Positions 10,909 through 23,400 of a stretch of DNA of 64,000 nt are shown here, in pieces (the first letter of the stretch is position 1; each line of letters begins with the position of its first letter). A program made the translations under genes and the position numbers. The notes under the pieces are model-generated. The model had not been told where the DNA came from. It worked only from the letters and a program-made list of their open reading frames with translations, and ran no database searches. Source of the stretch: Phytopythium helicoides (taxonomy: Eukaryota > Oomycota > Peronosporomycetes > Pythiales > Pythiaceae); assembly GCA_024867545.1 (NCBI GenBank), contig JANFNE010000013.1, positions 558,001-622,000 on the forward strand, given 5' to 3'.

Positions 10909-13194
10909 ATGGAGCGACTTTCGTCGATGTTGCGTGGTGGTGGACTCAAAACACAATGCTTCAAGAGAAGCAAACGTGAAGCTGTTCACACAGCGATGCG
11001 ATCCACTGTCGAGGCTATTTATGGAAGCTACTTGCGCACACTCTCCGTGTTATTTCATTCAACAAGAAGAAAGAAAGGAATTGATTCCACGATGATTGTT
11101 CCTTTCTCAGCTGGCCCGGATTCAAGCGGACTTGTGGCGAAGAACCACAAGGGGCATCATGGCTGGTGGTGGAGTGTTATTGTTGGAGTAGTCTGGACAG
11201 TATTTGCAGCACTTCATGTGCTACCATTGCTGTACTTCTCACTTTCAGCGTATGCTTACTGGATCTTGCAAAACAGTGGAGTAAGCTACTTCCTGAGCGC
11301 TTATCATATTGGGATCGAGTCGACGCACTACCGTTCCATTTCTCTAGCCTACGCTTCTGTCGCGTTTCTTCACTTGTGGTTCCTGCTGCGAATGACCACT
11401 TTCTCGATTCAAATGCGGAAGTTTGCTTTCATCGATCCGCTTCGATTCAGAAGAGACACTACAAGCAGCGGTATTTTACGATCCATTGCACGAGTTGCTG
11501 TCGAGATATTTTCTCCTACTGGATTGCTCGGTGTCAGTGGTCCGTGCTTCGACCTTCTTCTTCTTGTGCGAGAAATGCTGGAGACGCTTCTCCAAACGGT
11601 ACAAGCCTACCGAATGAGCCTGTGTCTCTCACATGCATCGCTCAACAGGCTCTATGTCGGACTCCTTGTTCTGAATTGCTGGATGATGGCGCTGGTGCAC
11701 TCGATCTTCCACAGATCGGAGGTGACTCGGTACTTTGTCTCGTTGCTGTGTGATTTAGTGCTTGACATCGCCTCATCGATGGGTGTGCCATTTGCACTCG
11801 CAGTCAGTTACTCCAAGGATGCAGATACAAACTCTTCTAAACTTTTCGGAATGAAATGGTTGGAGGATACATGGTTAGCAAATGCTACCAGCGAGTTTCA
11901 GCTCATCCTCGTCACGTCATGGGGAGATTTGGCTTCTAAGCTTGTTTTCGCGGTCGGCATGATCGGAACGCAGAATACGCTCAAGCGATTTGTTGGCACT
12001 CTTCTCGACGAAACTGGCGAGAGTGACTGGAGGCAACGTTGGAACTCCATTGTACCAGACCCTAAATTTGCTTCTATGGAGCGCATGAGTTCTCGAACAT
12101 TGATTGCATTGAAGAAGTCCAGCGATGCAGTTAAGAGCCACCCAGTTCTCACGAAGCTGCTGAAGTTGATGTTTGCAGTTTGGGGGACGGCTGTTTTGGT
12201 GCTTCACGTTGAGGCCGAGTCGAATCCAAAGATCCCTGGATGCGTCATGCAAGTGTGGCCATGGGGAGTAAAACAGCCTTCATGTAAAATGATGCTAATC
12301 AATTGCTACTCAGATGGCATTGCTGGAGACGAAGGAGAAATTCGCACTCGACTAGAGCCAGTATATCCGATATCTATGGCCGAGATAGCTATTCGTCATT
12401 GCCCCTCCTTGGAAATACCATCTATTATCCAATCCTACGCCAGCTTGAATATCATCAAGATCTACAATTCAACGATTACAAAATGGGATTTAGATGCTGC
12501 TCTCACCAAGACTAACCACCCAATCATCTCAATCGTTATGCTGACACGCGTGAAGACTCCAAATGGAACACTGCCTTTGGGACTCCAAAGTGGAGACTTC
12601 CCACCCACGATCTTTGTCCTTGGATTTATAGTCACCAATATGCGCGAGCTTCCAGACGATATTGACTCCAAATGGCCACCAAGGGCGATCATTCATTTCG
12701 ACACGGCAAACTTCAAAACAATACCAGCAGTACTGTTACGACTCGCTCCTCGAATTATAATTCTAGCAGCAAACCCTTTGGATGAAGTGCCAGTTGCGAT
12801 GTTTGAGCTCCCTGGAATCGAGACTATTGACTTGCGTGACACTCTAATCACGGAGCTACCAGCTGATGTGATGGATCCTTCCGTCAAGCTAACAAACATA
12901 AACTTGGATGGGACGAACATCACCTCGTTTCCGCCTTGGATCGATGAGTGGTTGACTTTCCCTGGTGATGTGTTCTTTCCGGAGCGGATCTCAGCAGCTG
13001 GATCACCTTATTGTGCAGATCGCGAGCGGATCTTCGCAGGAGAACAGTCCGCTTTCTCGGCCAGTTCGAGCTCGAGACTTTTGGATGCGTCCGTTGACAA
13101 CTGGGACTACCTGAAACACGGGGTGTCGTGCACGCCAACGGCCATGTATCGGTATCCGCTGCCCCTCGAGGACTTCTTCAATCACGTTGCATAG
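10909..13194 (+). CDS. polytopic membrane protein with C-terminal LRRs
   Basis: Single-exon frame of 761 residues. Residues about 85-300 contain several hydrophobic segments (near 87-115, 145-165, 205-230, 250-275), and another lies near 430. The C-terminal 280 residues hold leucine-rich repeat-like units such as MRELPDD, KTIPAVLLRL, LDEVPVAMFELPGIETIDLRD and LITELPADV, followed by a Cys-containing tail. This membrane plus LRR architecture is common in large oomycete families (family knowledge), where the role is mostly unknown; surface or endomembrane recognition is only an inference. Translation may begin at the first ATG, or at ATG 11092 just before the segment that leads into the first helix. 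I cannot decide between them. Confidence 0.65.
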   Translation: MERLSSMLRGGGLKTQCFKRSKREAVHTAMRSTVEAIYGSYLRTLSVLFHSTRRKKGIDSTMIVPFSAGPDSSGLVAKNHKGHHGWWWSVIVGVVWTVFAALHVLPLLYFSLSAYAYWILQNSGVSYFLSAYHIGIESTHYRSISLAYASVAFLHLWFLLRMTTFSIQMRKFAFIDPLRFRRDTTSSGILRSIARVAVEIFSPTGLLGVSGPCFDLLLLVREMLETLLQTVQAYRMSLCLSHASLNRLYVGLLVLNCWMMALVHSIFHRSEVTRYFVSLLCDLVLDIASSMGVPFALAVSYSKDADTNSSKLFGMKWLEDTWLANATSEFQLILVTSWGDLASKLVFAVGMIGTQNTLKRFVGTLLDETGESDWRQRWNSIVPDPKFASMERMSSRTLIALKKSSDAVKSHPVLTKLLKLMFAVWGTAVLVLHVEAESNPKIPGCVMQVWPWGVKQPSCKMMLINCYSDGIAGDEGEIRTRLEPVYPISMAEIAIRHCPSLEIPSIIQSYASLNIIKIYNSTITKWDLDAALTKTNHPIISIVMLTRVKTPNGTLPLGLQSGDFPPTIFVLGFIVTNMRELPDDIDSKWPPRAIIHFDTANFKTIPAVLLRLAPRIIILAANPLDEVPVAMFELPGIETIDLRDTLITELPADVMDPSVKLTNINLDGTNITSFPPWIDEWLTFPGDVFFPERISAAGSPYCADRERIFAGEQSAFSASSSSRLLDASVDNWDYLKHGVSCTPTAMYRYPLPLEDFFNHVA

Positions 13195-14569
13195 CGAAGT
13201 TATAGCCTCTTTCTGGAGATCTCATGCCAATTGCAACAAGAACCATTGAAAACCAATTTTGGATTCCAATGTTGCGTTGGTGTTGTCGCCTGCTACCTCA
13301 TTTTGCTGTGCTTTCTTCGGAAGAACATCGATCCGTCCCGGTCTCCCTGTCTTAAAAAGTCTACATGTTGTCGTACACAGACTCGGTTGCGCGTGCGATT
13401 GGATCAACCTTTCATGGTTGCTGCGCACTAGATTTCATTCTTGGTTGAGTTGACTTGCCATCGACATGCTGTTTTCCATCCAGCTAAGCACGTCGAGACC
13501 AAAAAGCTGGTGTCGTTGAAGTCAACCACGGCAACGTCGACCGTGGTTTTGGCGAATCCCGCTCCCTGGCACAAATTATACAAGGTGGCCCACACATTCT
13601 GAATCTTGAGTCTTGCTTGACTATTATCAGGATTATTAAGTAGACGATGTCAACTGACCTCTGGTAATAGATGAAACGTGAAAGTACATATTTTATCACG
13701 GCCGCATGTCTATGCCATGTTGCAGTTCGCGAATTCGATTTTTTTTAACGTGTTTTACGGTGTTTTTTTGCCGAAATTTTGCAAGATCGCGTCGGAAAAA
13801 AAGAGCAGGCGTGGATTTTCTCACAATCAATGCCGGCTGTAACGCGGCCGCTAGCGGCTGTTTGTGGCATCGTTGACTGCGTTTTGCCACCTGCAGCGAC
13901 GACACCTGCGCCGAGCGAGCGCCGCGTGCTCGATTGCTGTGCGCTTTGCGCCGATTGTCGGCAAGATCGCCCCGGTAGGATACGTTCGCGCGAATTTTTC
14001 GTGCATTTTCATGTCTTTCCGCGGTGATTCTCGGCGGCTTCGATTGGTATCGGGCGCCTCCAACCTGGTATCCGGAGGGCCAAAAGTGGTATCGGGCGCC
14101 TCCAAACTGGTAAGTGCCACCTCCACCAGTCGGCATCATGGCGTCGAAGCGTCGCACGATATGCGCCGCGCTTGAATCAGCCGTGGGCTTGGTCCGCCTG
14201 CAGCTCGTTCGCAACCCGTGGAGCTCTAACGCCGCTGTTAACGCCGCGCATCCAGGTGTGCGTGCATCCAGGTGTGCAGCAGTCCATCAATCTCTCGGGT
14301 CGTTCGCGGCCGGCGGTCCTCTACAGCCGGCGGTCCTCGCTTTCCTAGCCGGGCTTTCGGGTGGTGTCAAAATTAGATTCGACAGTCCTGCATACAAACC
14401 GCCAGTGTCAACGGCCTCCTTATTCACCTATCAAAACAAAAAACAAAAACCAAAACAACAAAAAAAAGAAGGAGGAAAGCGGCGGCGCCTTGCGGCTTTT
14501 CTCCCACTTCCGCTTCCTCCCGGCCCGGCGCCTCCCTCGACGGCGCTCGAGCCGCCCCCCGCGGCCGCC
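13195..14569. other. intergenic region with AT-rich part and degenerate repeats
   Basis: About 1.4 kb. A 172-codon minus-strand ORF (13696-14214) has no recognisable domain and overlaps a short degenerate repeat, so I do not call it. The last 200 bases are the A-rich then GC-rich leader of the kinase gene. Confidence 0.4.
14043..14122. repeat. degenerate tandem repeat, about 20-22 bp, four copies
   Basis: The units start TGGTATCGGGCGCCTCCAA, TGGTATCCGGAGGGCCAA, TGGTATCGGGCGCCTCCAA and TGGTAAGTGCCACCTCCA. Units one and three are nearly identical; two and four have diverged. On the minus strand they read as a GGARY-like peptide repeat, which explains part of the overlapping ORF. Confidence 0.6.
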
Positions 14570-16558
14570 ATGGCCATGCGCAAGGGCAAGTTCATGCCGC
14601 TGAGCGAGGCCGACGTGTCGCCCTCGCGCGTGGCCGCGTACGACGGCCAGAGCGTGCGCGTGGCCGGCGCCAGCGACGCGCGCCTCGTCATGGGCAACTA
14701 CCTCGGCGGCGGCATCGCCGGCGTCGTCTACGAGGCCTACGACGCGCGCGCGCGCCGCCACGTGGCCGTCAAGATCCTCAACCCGGTAGGCTACAAGCTC
14801 GCGCCGCCAGCCGCGCTGCGCAGGGGACACGTCGTGCGCAGGGGCGTGCCCGTCGTCGGACACGTGCGCGGCATGACGCTCGACAACGTCTACTGGGTGC
14901 GCCTCGCGCACAAGCGAGACCTCGTGGCCTGCTACGCGCTGTCCGCGTCCGCCCCCGCGGGAGCAGGGCTTTCCGCGTCCACGTGCATGCCCGCCATGGC
15001 CCCGCCGGCTAACAATAGCGCCGGACCCGTGCTGCGAGAGCTCACGCTCGAGATGTGCGTCTCGCTGTGGCTGCTCGACCACGACGACGACGAGCTGCTT
15101 GACGACGACGACGACAGGGGCGCGGACGGACTCGCGCCGTCAAACACAACGGCATCTGCTGGAAGGAGGAGACCGCGACGACCGGTCGAGGATCCCGTGC
15201 TCGACTGCTTCGACCGACGCGCGCCGTCGGACGAGCAGAAGACGGACGACGCCGACGAGCTCATGCTCGCGGCGCCGGGGGACGACCGGCCCGACGCCGC
15301 AGACGAGCCGCCCGTGCCGCGCATGCCCGCCAAGTTCCGCAGCTTCCTGCGCGCGCGCAAAACCATCTTCCGCGAGATCGCGCACATGCACAAGCTCACG
15401 GGCAACTCGGTCTCGGGCGACCAGATCGGCGGCGGACACGAGAACGTGCTCAAGCTCTACGACGTGCTCGAGCTCGTGCAGCCCTCCAAGAGCACCATCT
15501 TCCTCGTGCTCGAGCTCGCCTACGGCGGAGAGCTCTTCGACCGCATCCGCTCCGACCAGGGTGTCGAAGAGAGCGTCGCGCGTGGCTACGTCGCGCAGCT
15601 GCTCGCCGGCGTGCTCTACTGCCACCAGCTCGGCATTGTTCACCGCGACCTCAAGCCCGAGAACCTGCTGCTCAGCGAGACGGATGTGCTCAAGATCGCC
15701 GACTTTGGCCTTTCGGCGCACTTCATCGCCGCCGTCAGCAACGGACACGACGCAGGCGACGACGATGACGAGAACAACGACCAGTGCATGCTCGACAACG
15801 ACGTCGGCAGCCGTCTGCTGGCCCCACCCGGCGCGCGCTTTCGTCGGCTCAACTCGATCGTCGGATCTCCGCACTACGTGGCGCCCGAGGTGCTCCAGAA
15901 CGCGCGGTACGGCTACGACGGACGCAAGGCTGACATGTGGTCAATTGGCGTCATTATCTACGGACTGCTGGTGGGTAACTTGCCGTTCGGCAAGGACCTG
16001 GCTACATGCCCACGCTACCTCAAGTTCTGCGAGTGGGTACGGGCGCTGCCGAGCGACCCCCACTCCGGCAAACTTCTCTTCCAGCCCGAGCTCTTCCAGC
16101 CCGGATCGGTGCGCCTCGTTTCCTCATCTTCTTCATCTTCGTCGTCCACAGCTGCGTCGCCATCGTCCGAGTCCTCGCAGCCGCCGCTGCACCCAGGTTT
16201 CCAGCCCATGCTTGGCATGTCGAGCATGCTGTGGACCACCAACGGGCAGTCAAATGCTAGCGTCCCGCCTGTGGCGCCTCCTTCTGTCGCTCGCATGCGG
16301 AGTAGCAATACGAATGTCTCCAGCAACGGCAACAGCTGCATGAACGGTGCTGCCGAGACAACGAGCGTGCTCGTGACCAACGGTGCTGTCGGTCGTCGCG
16401 GCTCTCGTATCGTGTCCTTCCCGAGCTGGTTTTTCCCTGCGCGGCTCTCTCCATCCGCCGTCTTTCTCATCGCGAGTTTGCTTCACCCAGACCCGGCGCG
16501 GCGTTTTTCGTGCGAGGACGCGTGCAAGGCTGCGTGGGTCGTGGACGCGACCAGGTGA
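14570..16558 (+). CDS. serine/threonine protein kinase, CAMK-like, with large N-lobe insert
   Basis: Start chosen at ATG 14570 (context GCCGCCATGG), because upstream codons of the open frame are low-complexity leader; product 662 residues. The glycine loop is LGGGIAGVV (about 45-53), the ATP-binding lysine K68 sits in VAVK, and the alpha-C glutamate is near E269 in FREIAHMHKL, so about 200 acidic, disordered residues separate two elements normally about 15-20 apart. HRDLKPEN starts at 358, DFG at 378, and APE lies near 438. A poly-Ser linker interrupts the C-lobe before the final helices (LIASLLHPDPARRFS). The catalytic residues are present, so activity is likely. The fold resembles SNF1/CaM-kinase-type enzymes; substrate and pathway are unknown. 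Confidence 0.85.
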   Translation: MAMRKGKFMPLSEADVSPSRVAAYDGQSVRVAGASDARLVMGNYLGGGIAGVVYEAYDARARRHVAVKILNPVGYKLAPPAALRRGHVVRRGVPVVGHVRGMTLDNVYWVRLAHKRDLVACYALSASAPAGAGLSASTCMPAMAPPANNSAGPVLRELTLEMCVSLWLLDHDDDELLDDDDDRGADGLAPSNTTASAGRRRPRRPVEDPVLDCFDRRAPSDEQKTDDADELMLAAPGDDRPDAADEPPVPRMPAKFRSFLRARKTIFREIAHMHKLTGNSVSGDQIGGGHENVLKLYDVLELVQPSKSTIFLVLELAYGGELFDRIRSDQGVEESVARGYVAQLLAGVLYCHQLGIVHRDLKPENLLLSETDVLKIADFGLSAHFIAAVSNGHDAGDDDDENNDQCMLDNDVGSRLLAPPGARFRRLNSIVGSPHYVAPEVLQNARYGYDGRKADMWSIGVIIYGLLVGNLPFGKDLATCPRYLKFCEWVRALPSDPHSGKLLFQPELFQPGSVRLVSSSSSSSSSTAASPSSESSQPPLHPGFQPMLGMSSMLWTTNGQSNASVPPVAPPSVARMRSSNTNVSSNGNSCMNGAAETTSVLVTNGAVGRRGSRIVSFPSWFFPARLSPSAVFLIASLLHPDPARRFSCEDACKAAWVVDATR

Positions 16559-17462
16559 AGTCTCTTGACATTCACATTTCTTCGTTCCCTCCTCTCCTAT
16601 GTATCGCGCGGCGTTGCTCTCCTCACGGAGGTGGCGTCGCTGCCGCTAGCTCCAGCCTATCCTATCGTACGTACTCTAGAAAAAAACAGACACTAGCCCC
16701 AGCAGCAATGCATGTAACATGACCCGGCTCCCGTATTTCATTCTCCTCGAGCGCGCGCAGTTCTTTTCCTTTCATCTTCTACTGTTTCCCCGGGCGCCTC
16801 TTTGAATACAGTAGACAATATTTTCCCCCTCAATTCTTCAAGGATCTGAAGCATCGGTGAAAGCCCAAGCTCAACTTATGTCGTGAGGTGACGATGCCAA
16901 GATGTTCATTTCATTTTTACCCGGCAAGACACTTTGACGTTGTCTCTGAAATCTTTTCGTCTGACGAGTGTCGCTAGGAAACGGAAACTTTCCGTTGACC
17001 AACCAAGCGACTATTTACGCTCAGCCACAAGCTTTTGATAATCAGGGCGACCAAACAGAAAATCGCTCGCGTCATCGATTTCGAGTGCTCCTTGGGGGTA
17101 TGATCTCATTTCGGAAGACTTCATCGCTCGTGTGTCTGAGAAGCTTATACTCGCTCGATCTCTTCCATCGATGGAATAACGTGAAGCAACGAGATTTTGA
17201 TTCAAGTCGTGTCAGCAACTTGACGATCAAACATCTGCTAGACTTTCATGCCAAAAACCGGAGAGGTGGCCCTTTCTGAATGTTTTTGTCACTGCGCAAT
17301 CAATCTGCATAAAACCAACCACTGGACGCCGATGACGGTCGAAATCGTTGCTTTTGCGCAGTGCTATGACTGATAGTGAGCAAACGTTTGAGAAATTCCA
17401 CCTTCGAGCTGGTTCTTGTGATCCTTCAAGAGATAATGGATATCTACACAACAAATTACCGT
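16559..17462. other. intergenic, with a coding-like stretch on the minus strand
   Basis: The first 400 bases look like 3' flank of the kinase. At 17011-17205 the minus strand carries a good-quality reading frame ending FLFGRPDYQKLVAERK-stop. At 17227-17454 lies another frame (..RRWNFSNVCSLSVIALRK..). Both lie just downstream of the ankyrin/IQ gene on its own strand and could be its last exons, but I could not find introns that join them convincingly. Confidence 0.35.
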
Positions 17463-20400
17463 TTACCTACTTTGCCCAACAATTGACATTTCTAGTTCCG
17501 GCACTGCATTCACCAATCGACAAATGTCCAGCACGTTGAAGTGTTTCCCACGATGCGATCGCATGAATTGGGTACAGAGAGTCGCTGAATTTATCTGCTG
17601 CGTGCATCCTGCTGCATCGATAATAGTTGACAGCACCACGTTAAGCTCTTTCATCGGAAGACTGAGAATCGGGCCCTTCTTGGCTCCTGCGTTTTCCCCA
17701 ACACGCCCAAAAGCGTTAGACACAGCGTCGTGAATAGCACGCTCCTTAGCCTGCTCTGCAAGAGCAGCTGCTTTGCGTAGCTCAAGCTGTAGCCTTCGAG
17801 TTTGCCGCTCAGCTCGCCTGCGACGGTAACGAGCCTGGATCTTTGTGGCAGCGACTCGTCTGGCTTCTACTTCTTGATGCGCTAAGAGTCCTTGCGTTCT
17901 CTCCTTATCTTCTCTAGCCGCCTGGGCTGCCTGCCACCGTCGAAACACCTCATGGCCATCAAATGCTGCATCATCGTCGTCTTCGCTAACCTCTGGTTTC
18001 CGAGCTCCCTTTCGTCGAGGCGGTTGCTGCTTGCGAATAATTGTACGCTTTCGATCAAGAAGGTCTTGCAGCAACTCCATTGTTCCACGTCGTCGCGGAT
18101 CTGTGGCTAATGCACACAGATAGTGCTCCTGTGCGGTTTCTAGCTGCTGAAGCTCCACAGCTTCAGACACAACCAGCCACTGAAGGCATGCAGCGTAGTT
18201 AATATTTGCCTCACACTTTTGTGGGTTCACAAGCACTTGGGGCCGAAAGAATCCGAGTAACGCAACTTGGAAACTCGAAATCTTGGGATCTTTAACCTTT
18301 GCTCGCGTAATAAGCTCGCTGGTCTCACGTGCATCTGCTTCTTGCGTTATGTAAGCAAATATAGCGTATGCAAACAGGATGAATGGCACATCCGGCCCGC
18401 GTTGAGCCATGGCACGAACCAGTCGTGCGAAAAGTGGTCGAGCACGCTCATAGTCGTGCGCGACAGCATGAAGGAACAGCACATAGTTACCTAATGCCAC
18501 AAGGCTAGTGGGTTCTTCCAAGTATGCTCGCTCGCAGCGGCGCATGAGACGAACAGCTGAAAGCACTGCTCTGAGGGAAATTCGCGCCACTCGAGCACGC
18601 CAGAGCCGTTGAAGCAATTGACAAGCACGCACAGTTGCATTCGTGTATCCCCAAGCCCAGAGTTGCTGTCTCTGAAGGAATTCATCGTGGTCATGGATTC
18701 TCCATGGAGCTGGAGGTTCCCACGAACACACCCGAGTTACTTGATGGCCGTAAAAGGGGAGGTAAAGAAGGCTGCTAGGAGCACGAAACTCATCCCAGAC
18801 CATGTAAGAGCGGCGTTTTGACGCGAATGAACACAGATTTTGCCAGTCCACAACGCTCTTCGGTTGCTTGAAGGGGAGAGATGAAAATCGACGATGGAGC
18901 AATGGTGCTTGGGACCGCAACGCTTCCAGGAGAGCGGCTCGGCGGCCGCAATACCCTCGAAACGTCTTCTGAATTGTTCTAGCAGCACGTCGGCGGTGAC
19001 GCGCGCGTACACGCTCAGTGTGAATGGTTCCACCAATGTGTTCACGTTTTCGGGTTGAGACCCCTCTCCAGAGAGCCTGAATCTTGGCTGCGCTGCGGTG
19101 TCGGAAATCGAGCTTTGCAGCTTCAATTCGGGCATGGCGAGCACGAAATGCTCGCTGAATATCAACAACTCGTCGGTTCTGAAGTAGTAACAATCGTACA
19201 AGGCGAAGCATTCGTCGGGCTCGAAAAGTCCTCTGAATTGAGACAGCTGCTTGGTGCTCCGCTCGGGCTTGAGCGCTTTCGCTTGCGAACGAGCGCTGAA
19301 ACCGCAAGTATTCAACAGCAGACGCAGAAACTTCAGTTTCCCCGCCTTGGACCCGCCTGACACGAGCACGGAGTAACATGTGATGCTTTTTGGAGCGTTG
19401 CACCACATCTTGGAGCAACTCAAAGTTGACAGGCGGTACGTTTGCTCTCAACTCTCCAGTCACGCGGTGGTGGTAAAGATACTTGTACTCTGTTCGAGTT
19501 GGCTGTGAACGAGGAATGAATCCAGGAGGCACTGTTGCACTCACACCTCCGCGACGATGATCGTGTTCATCACCAAATGATGTAGGTGATGACGAAGGGG
19601 GAGCCCAACTCGGCGGACACCTAACAATCTCCCAATCTGCACCAAGAGCCGCATCGAACTCAACAGAAGGCTCCCAAGAGCATTCAGGAGTATCAATATT
19701 TTGCTCGTAATTCATGCGTGCGTAAAACGCAACACCAGTTGCTTCATCGATAAACATGGTCCACTCAGCAAGGGTATCCATCCGGAATGCCGACTGCAAT
19801 GCACGAACCCATTGCTCTGGAGTGCGATCTTGGAGCGGTACTGCTGGCTCATTCTCTCCATCACAGTCTTCCGGCTCGTCGTCTCTTGCCGTATCGTAGT
19901 CTTTAGAGTCCAGAACCTTTTCATCCTCTTCATCGTCAGACTCCATCTGAATCGATTCTTGGGCGAAGTATTCTTGCACGAATTGCACAACCTCAAGCTG
20001 TCTATACATGCGAGCCATACCTAGTGGAGTTTTTCCCGCATAATTCTTCAGATTCATATCTCCTCCGTAATCAAGCAATAGCCGAAGCGTTGAAACCGCA
20101 CCGCACTGAGCAGCTACGTGTGTTGGATGATTTCCCAACGCATTTGCGACGAGCGTTGCTCCACTTGTGAGCAAAACTGATGTACAGCTGAGGAACTCGT
20201 CAGATTGGCAGCTCATGTGAAGAGGAGCATCTCCGTCTGTATCCTTCACGTTCACGTCCGCGTCGAACATGGTGAGGAGCCTAACTATTTGCTCCCGAGC
20301 CGAAATCGCGAGAGAGGACGACGTGATCCCGTCATCGTTGTTACCTTGCTTAGGTTGCAGCACAATGTGGAGTGGAGCGCGGCCGAAGTAGTCTTTGTGT

Positions 20401-23400
20401 CTGGAGTCGCTCCACGCTCCAGCAAAAGCTGAACTACTGGTGTGAATGCACTGCTGACCGCATAAATTAAAGGGGTGTAACCCTCGCGATCTCGACGATC
20501 GAATGTACCAGGAGGAAAGCTGTCAAGTCGTAGTTGCATATGGTCTAGCAGTACTCTCAAGCACTGCAAAAGACCTCTACCCGAGCAAATGTGGATAAGT
20601 AGCCATGATGGAGGTGGGTCTGCGTACAAATCAGCGTCTTCAAAGGCGTCATTCTGCCGAGAAGTAGAGAGCTTTGGCATGGGATCAAATGCCCGAGAGG
20701 CTAGCAAGGCCTTGAGCGTCTCGTAGTGATTCCCTTCAATGGCGAGCTGTGCGGCGTTCAGCTGTCCCACGAGAGTTCGAGCTTCCGTATTAGCACCTCG
20801 ATCCAATAGCATTTCAACGGCATCAGCATGACCCAGAGACGTGCACAATAGCAAAGGTGTAAGGCCGAACTCATCTGCAGCCTCATGCCATGCACCATGC
20901 TCGATCATATACTCCGCTAAAGCAATCCTCTCGCTACGAGCTTGGTTTCCAAGACCATCATCGTCAAATTGGGAATCCAGCGCAAAGTCACCCTGTTTCG
21001 GTGCCAAGTTCGACAACACAAGATGTAGTGGTGTCTGAAGCCGATGATTGACTGCGTTGATGTCAAACGAGCAACGCAGACACAACTTCACAATTCGTTT
21101 ACGACCCGCGGCGGCAGCAGTATGGAGGATGTTGTTACCTTCGAATCGGTAGCATACCAGTACCCGCTCGCTATAGCACGCTTTACGACTGAGTAGTCCC
21201 CTCTGAATGCAGCCGTCAAAATTTTCTCGATGCGCAGTGACATAACGTAAACTTTTGCGCGGTGACGTCTCCACACAGTCTGTATTTGCCGTGCTGCGTT
21301 CATCTCCCATCGGTACTTGTTGACGAGTTGCCGACCTCGAAAGCCACGGAATACACGTTGTATACACCTAGCGGCGCGATAAAATCGGATCGCCTCGCGA
21401 AACCACTGTTGGCATAAGTAGCGACGAAATTGGCGCTGAATGCGCGTTGCGTTTTCATGGCGCTGCTGCTCTATTGCAGCACGCGTTGCTTTCTGATCAT
21501 CCATATTGAATATAAATGCAGCAAGGGCGTTGAGCTTCCGTTCAACTACACGTCGAGTGCCCATTGCTTTGATTCTTAGTTGAACATGTGCATAATGATG
21601 CAATGCCCACCAGCATTCGCTCATTAGACGCAGTTGGACGCGATGCAAGATACTAGCGCAGCCAGCATCTTGGCGAGTTTTGGTCGCTCTTATCGTAGAT
21701 GCAGTAGTTCGAGCTCGGTAGCCACGAAATACGCGTTGGATATCAAGGGCACTGATATTTCTATGACGAAGATATTGGAACATTCGCCGAGCGAGGCGAC
21801 CGCGATACGATCGCTGCACCAAGCGCGCAGCTGAGTCCCTTTCAAGCTTTTCAAGATCCACATATTTAACCCAGCGCTGCAGCCAGAAACTCTCTCGCTT
21901 CCGAATGATATGCGAGAAGTTTGCTCTGAGGGTTTGCTGCTTGTCAACAGTGATCACCCAGTGGTTGAACAACCGAACAAGCAACCGTTGCTGCACCTTC
22001 TTCAAATACTTTCTTGCCATTGTGTTGCGCTTTGCTTGATGTCGCATCTCCTTCCTGAACTTGAGGCGCTCTTGTCTACAGCGAAACCACTGTTGTATTC
22101 TCTGAGCAGCACTTCCGACTTTCTTGAACACCGCAAAATGGCGTTTCCATTTGAGAAGTGTGAATCGCATGAACATTGCATTCGCTTTACGCTTCTGGCG
22201 TTGGCGACCGAGATAATGGCGCCAGTTGAGACACATACGACTCATAAGGTTTCGATTGCGCTCCATTTGCATCTGAGCCACCTTGTTCTCTCGAACACGA
22301 TTAACAATTGCTTTTTGTCTCGCGTCCTGTTCAGATTTCAGTTTGGCCTCTTGTTCTTGCTTTGCTTTGATACGTTGCTGATGACGCTCAAGTTCGCGCA
22401 CCCGCAGCGACTCGACTCGCTGCTGTTCGAGTTGTTCATTCCGAAGACGCTGGTCACGCTCTCTAATCCGCTCTTTAAGTTTCTCTCTCGCCTCTGATTT
22501 GATTTTTCTTGCTCGCTTTCTTGCACGATATGCTCGCTGGATCTGGATGGCCATCTGAGTTCGGTATTCCTCGACCTGACGTTGCCAAGGTGTTGCCAAC
22601 ACGCTTGCTGCCTTGACTGTAATGGTGTGTTTCTGATGCATCTTTGCAACAAAAGCAACAAACCGACCAAGCACAGAAGCCAATTCTTTTCTATTTGGCT
22701 TGCTATTGGCGTACAAGTCAGTCCTTCATTCGTAATGCTTCTTGGTTGAAAACCACTGCGGCGCTTCTTGATGGCATCTTTCCAAACATTATCCACGGTT
22801 GCCTGCGCACTAGTTATTTGTTGTTGAATATGCTCGAGCTCCTGCTCTTGGAGATTAATTCGGTGCTGAAGTAGTCGGAGCTCGACGCGAAATCTGTTGT
22901 CAGCATTATTTCTCTCCATTCGGATTTGGTCTATGCGGAGGTTACGTAGTAACTTCTCTTGCTCACTGTATGCCAACGTCAACGTCTTGATTTTCGTCTC
23001 TGACGTAATTGTGTCTCTCAATCGAACGAGTCCCGCCAGCGATTCTCCGTCGTCATTATACTTGAACATTGCGATGATATCCTCGTCAATGTCCTCAAAA
23101 GTTTGTATCAACGCCGACATAACGTCTTCCAGAGTCGCCAACAGTCCGTGCTCGGACAAGAAAATAGCGTTATATTTGACGCGAACCAAAAATTGAGCAA
23201 GTACCAACGCTGGAGTATGCGCTTTCGAATGCAGCCGCGAGTTCATTTTATCAGACACTAAAATGACTTTCTCCATAACTTGTTCGCACGCTGTCGTTGA
23301 GAGCAAAAGCTGTTGAGTCCCATCTCGAATCAGTGGGTGGTCTCTTGTGTGGATCAATTCGCCTCGTAAGTACTTCCTTCCAAGGGTGGAAGTATGGGCA

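Noticed and set aside
13696..14214. 172-codon minus-strand ORF with GGARY-like peptide repeats
   Set aside because: The repeats are the translation of a short degenerate DNA tandem repeat; the rest is Arg/Ala/Ser-rich with no domain, and there is no promoter or homologous neighbour.
20285..20400. Intron as an explanation for the frame change in the ankyrin region
   Set aside because: The AAG/GTAACA site would remove a perfect ankyrin repeat (GRAPLHIVL) and the acceptor is poor; a one-base loss fits better.
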